From positions 86,094 through 150,093 of the forward strand of contig NZ_FMWO01000020.1 of assembly GCF_900103035.1 (NCBI RefSeq): DNA of 64,000 nt, in the 5' to 3' direction. Below are positions 48,281 to 57,482 of the stretch, one piece after another; within the stretch, counting starts at the first letter, position 1, and every line of letters starts with the position of its first letter. The DNA is from Nitrosomonas mobilis (GTDB taxonomy: Bacteria > Pseudomonadota > Gammaproteobacteria > Burkholderiales > Nitrosomonadaceae). The position numbers were made by a program, and so were the translations under genes. A model generated the notes under the pieces. It made no database searches. It saw only the letters and a list, made by a program, of their open reading frames with translations, and had not been told where the DNA came from.

Positions 48281-48841
48281 ATGGAAAACGTCAATCTGAC
48301 TGATCATTTTTTGATAGCCATGCCAAGCCTCGAAAATTCATTTTTTGCTAAGACTCTGACTTACATTTGCGAGCATAATGAAGATGGTGCGTTGGGGTTG
48401 ATCGTTAATCGCCCAACTGATCTTTCAGTTGAAAAACTTTTGCAACATCTGGGTATCTCCCCGGGGGAATTAAGGGAAGGCTCATTACCGGTTTTGTTAG
48501 GTGGGCCAGTGCAGGTTGATGGTGGTTTTGTGCTGCATCAGCCAGTGGGGCTATGGCAATCTACCCTTTCTACCAATGCGACGACAGGACTGACCGCATC
48601 GATTGATATTTTGCAGGCAGTCGCCCATCATCAGGGACCAGACAAAATGTTGGTGACACTGGGTTATGCTGGTTGGGCTGCCGGGCAGCTTGAGCAAGAA
48701 CTTGCCAAAAATGCCTGGCTGACCGTTCCAGCCTCGGCAGAAATTTTGTTTGAAATACCATCTGAAGAAAGACTACCTGCTGCGATGCAGCTCTTGGGTA
48801 TCGACTTTTGTCATTTGTCCAATCAGGTTGGTCATGCATAA
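48281..48841 (+). CDS. yqgE: YqgE/AlgH family protein
   Basis: This 186-residue protein belongs to the YqgE/AlgH family, whose biochemical role is unknown. The start at 48281 ([19 protein letters not shown]) is chosen because AGGAGAGATAGGA directly precedes it and the family begins with this motif. An in-frame ATG at 48227 would overlap coq7. [15 protein letters not shown] and [18 protein letters not shown] are the conserved blocks. It stands ahead of ruvX (57 bp), the usual yqgE-yqgF order. Confidence 0.93.
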   Translation: MENVNLTDHFLIAMPSLENSFFAKTLTYICEHNEDGALGLIVNRPTDLSVEKLLQHLGISPGELREGSLPVLLGGPVQVDGGFVLHQPVGLWQSTLSTNATTGLTASIDILQAVAHHQGPDKMLVTLGYAGWAAGQLEQELAKNAWLTVPASAEILFEIPSEERLPAAMQLLGIDFCHLSNQVGHA

Positions 48842-48897
48842 TAATATTTCTCATCTGAGTAAAACGAACAAGCTGGCAGCCGGAGTATCAGTGTAGC

Positions 48898-49329
48898 GTG
48901 CGCTCATCCGGTACCGTGCTGGCTTTTGATTTTGGTGAACGGCGCATTGGAGTGGCAATTGGGGAATATGAGCTGCGACTGGCGCATCCCTTGACTACGA
49001 TTGATGCGGTCATGACCAATATGCGCTTTGACGCTATCGCCAGGTTGATCGACGAGTGGCGACCTGTGTTGCTGGTTGTCGGATTGTCAGTGCACGCGGA
49101 TGGTACGGAGCAGTCATTGACACCACTATGCGAACGTTTTTCCAGGCGGCTGCAAGGACGTTTCAAGCTGCCGGTCGCGCTGGTTGATGAGCGTTATACC
49201 ACGATTACAGCTCGTTCTGCCCTGCAAGAGGCGGGTATAATAGGGCCAAAGCAGCGCACCATGATTGATCAGGTCGCAGCACAGCATATTCTTCAATCTT
49301 TTTTTGACACACCTGATGCTTCTTCCTGA
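48898..49329 (+). CDS. ruvX: Putative pre-16S rRNA nuclease YqgF/RuvX
   Basis: This is an RNase H-like protein processing the 5' end of 16S rRNA, 143 residues long. The N-terminal VLAFDFGERRIGVAIG contains the catalytic aspartate, and the later VVGLSVHADGTE and LPVALVDERYTTITA carry the other acidic sites. Translation begins with GTG at 48898; no ATG precedes the motif. Its last 14 bp overlap the start of pyrR, so the two are coupled. Confidence 0.92.
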   Translation: MRSSGTVLAFDFGERRIGVAIGEYELRLAHPLTTIDAVMTNMRFDAIARLIDEWRPVLLVVGLSVHADGTEQSLTPLCERFSRRLQGRFKLPVALVDERYTTITARSALQEAGIIGPKQRTMIDQVAAQHILQSFFDTPDASS

Positions 49330-49828
49330 CGCAGAGCAACTACTGGCCGGATTGATTGAGCGTTTGCGGCCTGTTATTACGACTGATACAGTAATTGTCG
49401 GTATTCATACCGGAGGCGTCTGGCTTGCTCGGCGTATTCATGATGCGCTACATTTGTCTATGCCGATCGGAATGCTGGATATTTCCTTTTATAGGGATGA
49501 TTACAGCAAAATCGGCCTGCATCCGCAGGTCAGACCCTCAGAGCTTCCTTTTAGCATAGAGGACAGAAAAATCCTGCTGGTAGATGATGTACTTTTTACG
49601 GGCAGGACAGTGCGTGCGGCGGTAAATGAGCTATTTGACTACGGTCGTCCTGCCTGTATTCATCTGGCGGTACTGGTGGACCGGGGCGGGCGGGAGCTGC
49701 CGATTAGTCCGCAATATACTGGCGCAGAATTATCCCTGCCGGGGAACAGTATGCTGGAACTCAAACAAAATGAAAATGATAGATTGAGTCTGGAATTACA
49801 TCTGTCTAATATAAAAAATGACGCATGA
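49316..49828 (+). CDS. pyrR: PyrR bifunctional regulator/uracil phosphoribosyltransferase
   Basis: This 170-residue PRTase-fold protein begins MLLPDAEQLLAGLIERL. The start ATG 49316 is favoured over 49265, which would add residues lacking family similarity and lie deep in ruvX. The PRPP-binding loop KILLVDDVLFTGRTVRAA is complete. In Gram-positives PyrR is an RNA-binding attenuator of pyr operons; in proteobacteria its regulatory role is unclear. No anti-terminator hairpin is obvious in the 31 bp before pyrB. It lies in the ruvX-pyrR-pyrB string. Confidence 0.9.
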   Translation: MLLPDAEQLLAGLIERLRPVITTDTVIVGIHTGGVWLARRIHDALHLSMPIGMLDISFYRDDYSKIGLHPQVRPSELPFSIEDRKILLVDDVLFTGRTVRAAVNELFDYGRPACIHLAVLVDRGGRELPISPQYTGAELSLPGNSMLELKQNENDRLSLELHLSNIKNDA

Positions 49829-49859
49829 CTGGATGTCAAACTACAAATAGTGCTGGCTT

Positions 49860-50816
49860 ATGAGCAGACACCCGCAGTTGAATGCAAGCGGTGAGTTGCG
49901 GCATTTACTGACCACGGAAGGGCTCTCTGCAACCATTCTGCAACAGATACTCGATACCGCGGAATCGTTTGTAGGTGTCACCGAGCGCGATGTCAAAAAA
50001 ATCCCATTGTTGCGTGGCAAGTCGGTATTTAACCTGTTTTTCGAGCCCAGTACTCGTACACGTACCACGTTTGAGATTGCCGCCAAACGGCTTTCTGCAG
50101 ATGTTATCAATCTGAATATGGCGGTCTCCTCGCAAACCAAAGGCGAGACATTGCTGGATACCGTCAATAATCTGGCCGCCATGCACGCTGATATTTTTGT
50201 AGTGCGTCATAATTTAAGTGGCGCCGCGCATCTGATCGCCCGCCATGTACGGCCAGAGATTCATGTCATCAATGCCGGTGATGGCTGGCATGCTCATCCT
50301 ACCCAGGCATTGCTGGATATGTTCACGATTCGTCGCTATAAGCAGGATTTTCATGCGCTGCGTGTCGCCATTGTTGGTGACGTTTTGCATTCACGTGTGG
50401 CACGCTCCCAGATTCATGCGCTGACCACCCTGGGTGTGCCCGAGATTCGCGTCATTGCACCCAAAACCTTGCTGCCAGCAAAAATTGAGCGTCTGGGGGT
50501 GCATGTTTATCACGACATGTCGCAAGGGTTGAAAGATGTGGATGTGTTGATGATGCTGCGCTTGCAGCATGAGCGTATGCAATCCGCGCATTTGCCAAGC
50601 AGTGAGGAGTATTTCAAGTATTACGGCCTGACACCTCACAAACTCGCACTGGCTAAAGCAGATGCAATCGTTCTGCACCCTGGTCCGATGAACCGGGGTG
50701 TCGAAATTGATTCCGATGTCGCGGATGGCCCACAATCTGTGATTCTGCCGCAGGTGAATTTTGGTATCGCAGTACGTATGGCAGTCATGTCAATTCTCGC
50801 TGGCGCTCAAAGTTGA
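49860..50816 (+). CDS. pyrB: Aspartate carbamoyltransferase catalytic subunit
   Basis: The enzyme makes carbamoyl aspartate, the first committed step of pyrimidine synthesis. The 318 residues include the carbamoyl-phosphate loop [13 protein letters not shown], the later [14 protein letters not shown], and [18 protein letters not shown]. The C-terminal [13 protein letters not shown] is typical of the PyrB type that forms a large complex with an inactive dihydroorotase instead of the PyrI regulatory chain. No pyrI is near, and the next gene is that dead dihydroorotase. Confidence 0.96.
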   Translation: MSRHPQLNASGELRHLLTTEGLSATILQQILDTAESFVGVTERDVKKIPLLRGKSVFNLFFEPSTRTRTTFEIAAKRLSADVINLNMAVSSQTKGETLLDTVNNLAAMHADIFVVRHNLSGAAHLIARHVRPEIHVINAGDGWHAHPTQALLDMFTIRRYKQDFHALRVAIVGDVLHSRVARSQIHALTTLGVPEIRVIAPKTLLPAKIERLGVHVYHDMSQGLKDVDVLMMLRLQHERMQSAHLPSSEEYFKYYGLTPHKLALAKADAIVLHPGPMNRGVEIDSDVADGPQSVILPQVNFGIAVRMAVMSILAGAQS

Positions 50817-50821
50817 TTACC

Positions 50822-52096
50822 ATGAAAACTTGTATCCAGAATGGGCGATTGATCGATCCGCAAAGCAAAATGGATCAGGTAAATGATCTTTTTCTGGCGG
50901 ATGGCAAAATTGTGGCAATAGGTGTCAGGCCGGATGGGTTTGCCGATTGCCAAAGAATCGATGCAACCGGTTTGATTGTATGTCCGGGTTTGATCGATCT
51001 GGCGGCACGCTTGCGCGAACCGGGTCTGGAATACATGGCTACCCTTGAATCGGAGCAGGAAGCTGCAGTTGCTGGCGGAGTGACGAGCCTTGCTTGTCCG
51101 CCGGACACCGATCCGCCGCTGGATGAGCCTGGGCTCGTGGAAATGCTTAAGCATCGTGCCAGAAATCTTGATCGGGCACAGGTGTATCCGGTAGGAGCTT
51201 TGACGCAGGGGCTCGAGGGTGAGCGTCTGACCGAAATGGCGGAGTTGCGCGATGCAGGTTGCATCGCATTCAGTCAGGCGGATGCGCCGATTGCCAATCT
51301 GCATGTGTTGATGCGCGCGATGCAATATGCTGCCACCTTTGGCTTCAAAGTGTGGTTGCGCCCGCAAGACCATCATCTGGCCAATCATGGTGTTGCGCAT
51401 GAAGGTGAAGTTGCCACTCGTCTGGGATTGCCGATCATTTCTGTGAGTGCGGAGACTATCGCACTGGCCAATATCCTTGCGCTGATGAAAGAGACGGGCG
51501 CCAGCGTTCATTTTTGCCGTATCTCCAGCGCGGCCGGAGTAGCGATGCTGCGTGCTGCCAAACAGCAGGGACTGTCTCTGACTTGTGATGTCGCCATTCA
51601 TCACGTTCACCTCATCGATATGGATATCGGATTTTTTGATACCAATTGCCGCCTGATTCCGCCACTCAGAAGTTTCGAGGATCGCGAAGCATTGCGCGCT
51701 GGTTTGCTGGATGGAACCATTGATGCAATTTGTTCGGATCATGCGCCAATAGATGATGATGCCAAACTAGTTCCATTTGCCCAGGCTGAGCCGGGGGCAA
51801 CAGGTCTGGAGCTGCTTCTGCCGCTAACCCTAAAATGGGCGCGTGAAGCGCGTCTGCCACTGATTGAAGCCTTGGGGCGCATCACGAATCGTCCTGCACG
51901 TATTCTGGGTATTGAAGATGGGCGCTTGATTCCGGACGGACGTGCGGATTTGTGTGTGTTTGACCCTGAGCAGGACCGGGTAATAACAGCGCAGACACTT
52001 AAAAGTTTAGGGAAAAATACGCCCTTCATAGGCACGGAATTATGTGGGCAGGTCAAGTTTACCTTTATTGCCGGACATCTCGTCTATCGTGGATGA
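50822..52096 (+). CDS. pyrX: Inactive dihydroorotase-like subunit (PyrC'/PyrX)
   Basis: This 424-residue dihydroorotase-fold protein lies 5 bp after pyrB. The metal-binding His-x-His of active enzymes (PGLIDMHVHLREPG) is replaced: the sequence is CPGLIDLAARLREPG. The carboxylated lysine region is also altered, while ICSDHAPIDDDAK keeps the aspartate. This matches the non-catalytic PyrC' subunit that stabilises ATCase in Pseudomonas-type complexes. An active pyrC must therefore lie elsewhere. ATG 50822 is preferred over an upstream TTG at 50813. Confidence 0.88.
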   Translation: MKTCIQNGRLIDPQSKMDQVNDLFLADGKIVAIGVRPDGFADCQRIDATGLIVCPGLIDLAARLREPGLEYMATLESEQEAAVAGGVTSLACPPDTDPPLDEPGLVEMLKHRARNLDRAQVYPVGALTQGLEGERLTEMAELRDAGCIAFSQADAPIANLHVLMRAMQYAATFGFKVWLRPQDHHLANHGVAHEGEVATRLGLPIISVSAETIALANILALMKETGASVHFCRISSAAGVAMLRAAKQQGLSLTCDVAIHHVHLIDMDIGFFDTNCRLIPPLRSFEDREALRAGLLDGTIDAICSDHAPIDDDAKLVPFAQAEPGATGLELLLPLTLKWAREARLPLIEALGRITNRPARILGIEDGRLIPDGRADLCVFDPEQDRVITAQTLKSLGKNTPFIGTELCGQVKFTFIAGHLVYRG

Positions 52097-52156
52097 TGCC
52101 GAGATGTTCATGATGTTCGTTTTTAATACCATTCTTCACTAAATATTGGACGATCT

Positions 52157-54256
52157 ATGAGAAACCCGCTACTTGATTTTTCCGGTTTGCCACGTTTTGA
52201 GGCTATCCGCAACGAAGATATTACACCAGCAATAGATGAGCTGTTGCGCGATTGCCGCGTAGTGCTGGAAACAGCCAGGAAAGCCACTATTTCGCCAAAC
52301 TGGCAGGATTTCGTACAGCCGATGGTTGATGTCAATGAACGCCTGGCACGTGCCTGGGGACAAATAGCGCATTTGAACGCTGTCGTAAATACCGCCGAGT
52401 TACGTGAAATTTATAATACCAATCTGCCTCATATTACTCAGTACTATGCCGAGTTATCCCAGGACCCGGTATTGTTTGCCAAATTCAGGCAAATGCATGA
52501 GAGTCCCGAATTCAATAATTTGAGTCAGGCACGTAAAAAAATTATTGAAAACCAGCTGCGTGATTTTCGCCTCGGTGGTGCAGAATTGCCGTCTGCTGAT
52601 AAAGTCAGATTTATGCAGATTCAGGAGGAATTATCGGCGTTGAGCGCCAAATTCAGCGATCATCTGCTTGATGCAACCAATGCTTTTTCTCTGCTCATCG
52701 AACGCGAGGAGCAACTTGCTGGTATACCGGAGGATGTTCTGGAGGCAGCAAGACAAGCGGCGCAAGGTGATCCAGCGATTACAACCTCCGGTTGGAAATT
52801 TACCCTTCATGCCCCTTCTTATTTGCCAGTCATGCAATATGCGCACAATCGGGAGTTACGTGAACGAATGTACCGCGCTTACGCCACCCGTGCCAGTGAA
52901 CTCGAAACACTGGCTGAAGGTGAAACCAGTCGCAACAATATGCCATTGATCCAGCAAATTCTGCGACTCCGCCAGGAAGAAGCCCGGTTGCTGGGTTATG
53001 ATTGTTATGCACAGGTTTCACTTGCTTCCAAAATGGCACAGACTCCACAACAGATACTGGATTTCCTCAATGAGCTGGCAGCCAAGGCAAAGCCTTATGC
53101 TGTCAGGGATTTAGCTCAACTTAAGCAGTTTGCTACAGATAAGCTCAAGCTTAACGATCTGAAAGCCTGGGATATTGCCTATGTCAGTGAGAAACTGCGT
53201 ATTGAGTGTTATGCTTTTTCTGATCAGGAGGTCAAACAGTATTTCCCGGAAAATAAGGTGCTGCCGGGCATGTTCAAGCTGGTCGAATCGCTTTATGGCA
53301 TTCGCATTCAGGAGGCAGGCCAGCCTGCGCAACGTTGGCACGAAACTGTCAAGTTTTTTGATATTGTCGATAGCAAAGGAGAGATAATCGGGCAGTTTTA
53401 CCTCGATCTTTATGCTCGCCCTGGCAAACGCGGTGGCGCCTGGATGGATGATGCCATCACACGCCGCCGCATTGAGGTGCCGGAAATCGGCCGCTCGGAG
53501 ATTCAGACACCAGTTGCCTACCTCACCTGTAATTTCTCCACTCCGGTAACCATGGGTGGACACTTGCGTCCGGCCTTGTTTACCCATGATGAAGTCATTA
53601 CTCTTTTTCACGAATTTGGTCATGGCCTGCATCATTTGCTCACCCAGATCGACGAGCTGGGGGTATCCGGTATTAATGGAGTGGAATGGGATGCCGTCGA
53701 ATTACCCAGTCAATTCATGGAAAACTTCTGCTGGGAATGGGAAGTATTGCAAGACATGACTGCACATGTGGAAAGTGGATTGCCACTGCCGCGTGCGTTA
53801 TTCGACAAAATACTCGCTGCCAGGAATTTTCAGAGCGGGTTGCAAACCTTGCGCCAGATTGAATTTGCACTATTTGACATGCATCTGCATACCGATTTTG
53901 ACCCAGAGGGCAGTCAGACGGTTTTACAGCAACTGGATAAAATACGCCGCCAAGTGGCAGTCATCATTCCACCGGAATTTAACCGCTTTCCGAACAGCTT
54001 TGCGCATATCTTTGCAGGTGGATATGCTGCTGGCTATTACAGCTATAAATGGGCAGAGGTTTTGTCTGCTGATGCTTACAGCATGTTTGAGGAGAATGGA
54101 GCTGGTCAGGTAATCAACCAGCAGACCGGTGCGCGTTTCTGGAACGAAATTCTCGCGGTAGGCGGTAGCCGGTCTGCGCTGGAGTCATTTATTGCCTTTC
54201 GGGGACGTGAACCGAATATTGATGCGTTATTGCGTCATCATGGAATGGCGAATTAA
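52157..54256 (+). CDS. prlC: Oligopeptidase A (M3 metallopeptidase)
   Basis: This 699-residue cytoplasmic zinc peptidase degrades peptides and cleaved signal peptides. The M3 motif TLFHEFGHGLHHLLTQ carries the zinc ligands and catalytic glutamate. The conserved C-terminal YSYKWAEVLSADAYSMFEE contains the substrate-binding tyrosines. The start MRNPLLDFSGLPRFEAIR is typical. It lies 60 bp after pyrX, on the same strand, and ends 200 bp before the terminator of the convergent ornithine decarboxylase gene. Confidence 0.95.
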   Translation: MRNPLLDFSGLPRFEAIRNEDITPAIDELLRDCRVVLETARKATISPNWQDFVQPMVDVNERLARAWGQIAHLNAVVNTAELREIYNTNLPHITQYYAELSQDPVLFAKFRQMHESPEFNNLSQARKKIIENQLRDFRLGGAELPSADKVRFMQIQEELSALSAKFSDHLLDATNAFSLLIEREEQLAGIPEDVLEAARQAAQGDPAITTSGWKFTLHAPSYLPVMQYAHNRELRERMYRAYATRASELETLAEGETSRNNMPLIQQILRLRQEEARLLGYDCYAQVSLASKMAQTPQQILDFLNELAAKAKPYAVRDLAQLKQFATDKLKLNDLKAWDIAYVSEKLRIECYAFSDQEVKQYFPENKVLPGMFKLVESLYGIRIQEAGQPAQRWHETVKFFDIVDSKGEIIGQFYLDLYARPGKRGGAWMDDAITRRRIEVPEIGRSEIQTPVAYLTCNFSTPVTMGGHLRPALFTHDEVITLFHEFGHGLHHLLTQIDELGVSGINGVEWDAVELPSQFMENFCWEWEVLQDMTAHVESGLPLPRALFDKILAARNFQSGLQTLRQIEFALFDMHLHTDFDPEGSQTVLQQLDKIRRQVAVIIPPEFNRFPNSFAHIFAGGYAAGYYSYKWAEVLSADAYSMFEENGAGQVINQQTGARFWNEILAVGGSRSALESFIAFRGREPNIDALLRHHGMAN

Positions 54257-54413
54257 AATTTGCAGCTCGTGCTGTACCTGCCGGCTGTTTTCTGCAGGCT
54301 GCAGGTATGCAGCTCGAGCCAGCGCACACAGAGAAAAATATGGTGCAATGTCAGGTTATTATTGGCTGGGGTGATACCGTGCTGTAGAAATCATGAACTT
54401 CACCGGATAAAAA

Positions 54414-54440
54414 ACGGCGTACCCGAACCGCATACGCCGT
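54414..54440 (-). terminator. Intrinsic terminator of the ornithine decarboxylase gene
   Basis: Read on the minus strand, ACGGCGTA pairs with TACGCCGT around an 11-base loop and is followed directly by TTTTTT (the A-run just before 54414 on the plus strand). It lies about 24 bp after the stop of the decarboxylase gene. Confidence 0.75.
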
Positions 54441-54463
54441 CTCTTGATATGCTGCTGGATTCA

Positions 54464-55648
54464 CTATAATACTCGAACATCCGGTAACGGAAAGCCATTG
54501 AAAGTAGTGGCGTAAGAAGTTGTATAAGCGCCGGTATTTGGAATAAAAATGAAATCGTTTTCCTGGAGATCGTTCGGCAGCATTTCTTCCTGCATCAGCA
54601 CATCGACGGAATCACAGGTGGGGCCAGCGATTGACCAAGGTACTGATGAACCTTTCCGCTCGGTATGGATTTCGTAACGCAGCCCTTCACTGACTTCAAT
54701 CAGGCCACCAAAAATTCCGGCATCCCAGTACATCCAGCGTTTGCCGTTACGGGTAGCGGTACCGACCACTCTGCACACGAAACAGGCTGAATCCGATACC
54801 AGGTAACGTCCCGGTTCGGCGATCACGCGAATATCTGCTGGCAGGTCTGCAATGGCTTCGTTGATTACTTCGGCAATCACCTCTATGGAGGGAATGGGCT
54901 TGGTATGCCGAACAGGGTAGCCGCCGCCGATATTCAGTAAGCGCGGTTTGAGTCCTGCGTTGCGCATCTCGGCGAACACTTGTTTGGCACGTTCGATGCC
55001 AACCCGCCAGTTCTGGGGATTACGACATTGGGAGCCCACATGAAAAGTCACACCGGCCAGATCTGCTTTCAATCGTACTGCTTCTTCGATAATTTCAGCA
55101 ACATCGCCCAGGTGCGTACCAAATTTTCCGGCCAGTGGCCAGTCGCTGCCAATATTGGGTGTGTCGATGCGCAGATACAATTTGGCATCCGGCTTGATGG
55201 ACACAATCTTGCGTAACTCCTCGACGCTATCCAGTACATACCATTCCACCCCTTTGGAGGCAGCATATTCCAGATATGCACGTGCTTTCATCGGGTTGCT
55301 ATAAAAAATCTCTGTGGCAGGCACACCCAGCTGCATTAGCATATCCAGCTCGGCAATGGACGCAATCTCGAATCCTACCTGTTCCTCGATCATGGTTTTG
55401 AGTACATGCGGATCAGGATTAGCCTTGGCGGCATAGTGCGGATGTACACGCGGCAGGGCAGCCTTGAAACGTCTGGCTTTATTCCGGATGATGGCGGTAT
55501 CGATCAGCAGGAAGGGTTTTTGATATCCTGTTGCAAGCGCAGCTTTGACTTGGGAGAAATCCAGGCGAACTTCTGGATGGGTATCAAAGATGGATTCGGA
55601 TTTAGTTTGGGCTTGTCGCAAGGATGTGGCGGCAGTTTGTCTTTTCAT
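54464..55648 (-). CDS. Ornithine decarboxylase (fold-type III PLP enzyme)
   Basis: This 394-residue alanine-racemase-fold decarboxylase makes putrescine from ornithine. The PLP lysine is K75 in HYAAKANPDP. The phosphate-binding NIGGGYPVRHT and VIAEPGRYLV segments are complete. The catalytic cysteine lies in GPTCDSVDVL, as in eukaryotic-type ODC. The family also has lysine/ornithine enzymes, so lysine use is possible. The start at 55648 follows a weak AAGGAA site and lies only 21 bp after a short leader ORF, with a strong promoter upstream. A long basic N-terminal extension (1-35) is unusual for the family. Confidence 0.9.
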   Translation of the reverse strand: MKRQTAATSLRQAQTKSESIFDTHPEVRLDFSQVKAALATGYQKPFLLIDTAIIRNKARRFKAALPRVHPHYAAKANPDPHVLKTMIEEQVGFEIASIAELDMLMQLGVPATEIFYSNPMKARAYLEYAASKGVEWYVLDSVEELRKIVSIKPDAKLYLRIDTPNIGSDWPLAGKFGTHLGDVAEIIEEAVRLKADLAGVTFHVGSQCRNPQNWRVGIERAKQVFAEMRNAGLKPRLLNIGGGYPVRHTKPIPSIEVIAEVINEAIADLPADIRVIAEPGRYLVSDSACFVCRVVGTATRNGKRWMYWDAGIFGGLIEVSEGLRYEIHTERKGSSVPWSIAGPTCDSVDVLMQEEMLPNDLQENDFIFIPNTGAYTTSYATTFNGFPLPDVRVL

Positions 55649-55669
55649 GTTGGGTTCCTTTGGCTATCG

Positions 55670-55735
55670 CTACGTTTCGGGAATATGAATGTGAATCCAA
55701 TCTGTTGAAATAAATAAATTTATCTTGCTTTTCAT
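55670..55735 (-). CDS. Candidate leader peptide (uORF) of ornithine decarboxylase
   Basis: A 21-codon ORF begins at 55735 on the minus strand behind a perfect AAGGAGG Shine-Dalgarno with a 5-base gap. It encodes a peptide that starts MKSKINLF and ends DWIHIHIPET. It ends with TAG at 55670, 21 bases before the decarboxylase start, and lies wholly in the 5' leader of that mRNA. Its ribosome site is much stronger than that of the enzyme gene, the usual layout of translation-dependent control. An ornithine-sensing leader peptide precedes ODC in enterobacteria; the sequence here is unlike that one, so a shared role is inference. It could instead be a chance small gene. Confidence 0.5.
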   Translation of the reverse strand: MKSKINLFISTDWIHIHIPET

Positions 55736-55777
55736 GATGACCTCCTTATTAACTTTATAGACTGCTAAAGGGTACGC

Positions 55778-55805
55778 ATTATAATCCGCATTTTTTGAGA
55801 ATCAA
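55778..55805 (-). promoter_or_regulatory. Sigma-70 promoter for the leader peptide-ODC transcript
   Basis: On the minus strand TTGATT (55805-55800) and TATAAT (55783-55778) are separated by 16 bases, a strong -35/-10 pair. Transcription should start near 55771, giving a leader of about 35 bases before the uORF. Confidence 0.65.
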
Positions 55806-55977
55806 GTATTTAATAACGTCTGTAATATTGATTATATATCAGCATGTTGCATATTATCTCGTGACGCAGTTTTTCTTATGCTGCGAAATGGCTGTGTATT
55901 AGGTGATTATTTTCGAATTAGAAGTTGCGAAGCACTCAGCATAATGCCGCTCTATCGTTAACACGTAAGGAGCAAAC

Positions 55978-56457
55978 ATGAGTGAAGCAGCTGCAGCACC
56001 CAGTGCAGAAGGAAAAAAGAAGCCGTTCCTGATCATTCTGATTGCCTTGCTAGCTGTCGGTGTCGGAATCGGCGGCACTTGGTATTACATGAACAGTCAG
56101 CGAGTCGGTGAGGAAGAGGCCGCACCCGTCAAGAAACTCCCTGCCAAATTCATCAAGCTTGAGACATTCACGGTCAATCTTCAATCCGAGGATGATGATC
56201 CTCGCTATCTGCAGGTAGAGCTGGTGATTAAAGTCAATGAAACCGAGGTAGTCGATGTAATCGCCAGTAAGACTCCGGAAATCCGCAACCAGATTCTACT
56301 ACTGCTTTCCAGCAAGAAACCAACTGAGATCTCCACGCTGGAGGGCAAGCAGCAACTCAGTCAGGATATCTCGGAGGTTATTAAGCAGAAAATTGAACCT
56401 GAAGCATTGCAGGCGGATATTCTGGACTTGCTGTTCACGTCTTTCATCATCCAGTAA
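55978..56457 (+). CDS. fliL: Flagellar basal body protein FliL
   Basis: FliL sits at the stator-rotor interface and supports motor torque. It has 159 residues: a short basic N-terminus, one membrane helix (about 16-37, PFLIILIALLAVGVGIGGTW) and a periplasmic SPFH-like domain starting FIKLETFTVNLQSEDDDPRY. The ribosome site AAGGAGC lies close to the ATG. It is the first gene of a fliL-fliM-fliN-fliO-fliP-fliQ-fliR run with short gaps. No clear sigma-28 promoter was recognised in the upstream 170 bp. Confidence 0.92.
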   Translation: MSEAAAAPSAEGKKKPFLIILIALLAVGVGIGGTWYYMNSQRVGEEEAAPVKKLPAKFIKLETFTVNLQSEDDDPRYLQVELVIKVNETEVVDVIASKTPEIRNQILLLLSSKKPTEISTLEGKQQLSQDISEVIKQKIEPEALQADILDLLFTSFIIQ

Positions 56458-56468
56458 CCACGCATATC

Positions 56469-57461
56469 ATGGCAGAGAATTTTCTCACTCAGGATGAAGT
56501 CGATGCCCTGTTGAATCACGACAGCATCAATCAAAGTGAGCATGACGCCAGCACAAGCAACAACCAAGGGGATACAGCAGGCGTACGTCCCTATAATATG
56601 GCGACGCAGGAACGTATCGTGCGCGGGCGCATGCCAACATTTGAAATCATTAACGCGCGCTTTGCCAGATTTCTGCAAACGGGGCTTTACAACCTGTTGC
56701 GCCGCCCGGCTGATATTTCCACCGGATCGGTCAAGACCGTCAAATATAACGAGTTTGTGCGTTCATTGGTTGTGCCCGCCAATCTTAATATGATCACCAT
56801 GAAGCCATTACGCGGCAATGCCCTGATGGTGTTCGATCCTGATCTGATATTTCTGATTGTCGATAATCTGTTTGGTGGTGATGGCCGCTTTCACACCCGG
56901 GTCGAAGGACGGGAATTTACTCTGACCGAGCAGCGCATTATCCAACGGCTGTTGGAAGTGGTTTTTGAAGAATATGAAAAAGCATGGAAAGCGGTTCACC
57001 CGATCAAATTTGAATTCGTGCGTTCGGAGATGAATCCACAGTTTGCCAGTATTGCCACACCTGCTGAAATAGTGGTTACCACAACTTTTGAGCTGGATAT
57101 TGGTGGCAATCGTGGAGAATTTCATATCTGCATTCCCTATACCATGCTGGAGCCGATTCGTGAACAACTCAACAGCAGCCTGCAAGGTGATCATCTCGAA
57201 GTAGACAAAAGCTGGATCAAATCCTTGGCCAAACGCGTTCAAGGCGCTGAAGTAGAATTAATTGCCAATCTGGGAAAAACCAACGTCACCTTTCACCAGA
57301 TTCTAAATATGCAGAAGGGCGATGTCGTGCCACTCGATATTCCCGATATGGTTAGCGCAATGGTCGATGGTGTACCGGTAATGGAGTGCCATTACGGCAT
57401 TCTCAATGGGCACTATGCTCTCAGAGTGAAAGCCATCCGTACCCAGAATGACAATGATTAA
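56469..57461 (+). CDS. fliM: Flagellar motor switch protein FliM
   Basis: FliM forms the C-ring and binds phosphorylated CheY. The 330 residues begin with FLTQDEVDALLN, the CheY-binding and FliG-contact motif. A middle CheC-like domain follows (FDPDLIFLIVDNLFGGDGRF near residue 120), and a C-terminal SpoA domain (about 240-320, MQKGDVVPLDIPD). It lies 11 bp after fliL and 21 bp before fliN. No defects are seen. Confidence 0.95.
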   Translation: MAENFLTQDEVDALLNHDSINQSEHDASTSNNQGDTAGVRPYNMATQERIVRGRMPTFEIINARFARFLQTGLYNLLRRPADISTGSVKTVKYNEFVRSLVVPANLNMITMKPLRGNALMVFDPDLIFLIVDNLFGGDGRFHTRVEGREFTLTEQRIIQRLLEVVFEEYEKAWKAVHPIKFEFVRSEMNPQFASIATPAEIVVTTTFELDIGGNRGEFHICIPYTMLEPIREQLNSSLQGDHLEVDKSWIKSLAKRVQGAEVELIANLGKTNVTFHQILNMQKGDVVPLDIPDMVSAMVDGVPVMECHYGILNGHYALRVKAIRTQNDND

Positions 57462-57482
57462 ATCACCATCCCGGAGAACTAA

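Noticed and set aside
50807..51742. A 311-codon open frame on the minus strand opposite pyrB/pyrX
   Set aside because: It is antisense to a well-supported gene, has no family motif and no ribosome site; a shadow frame.
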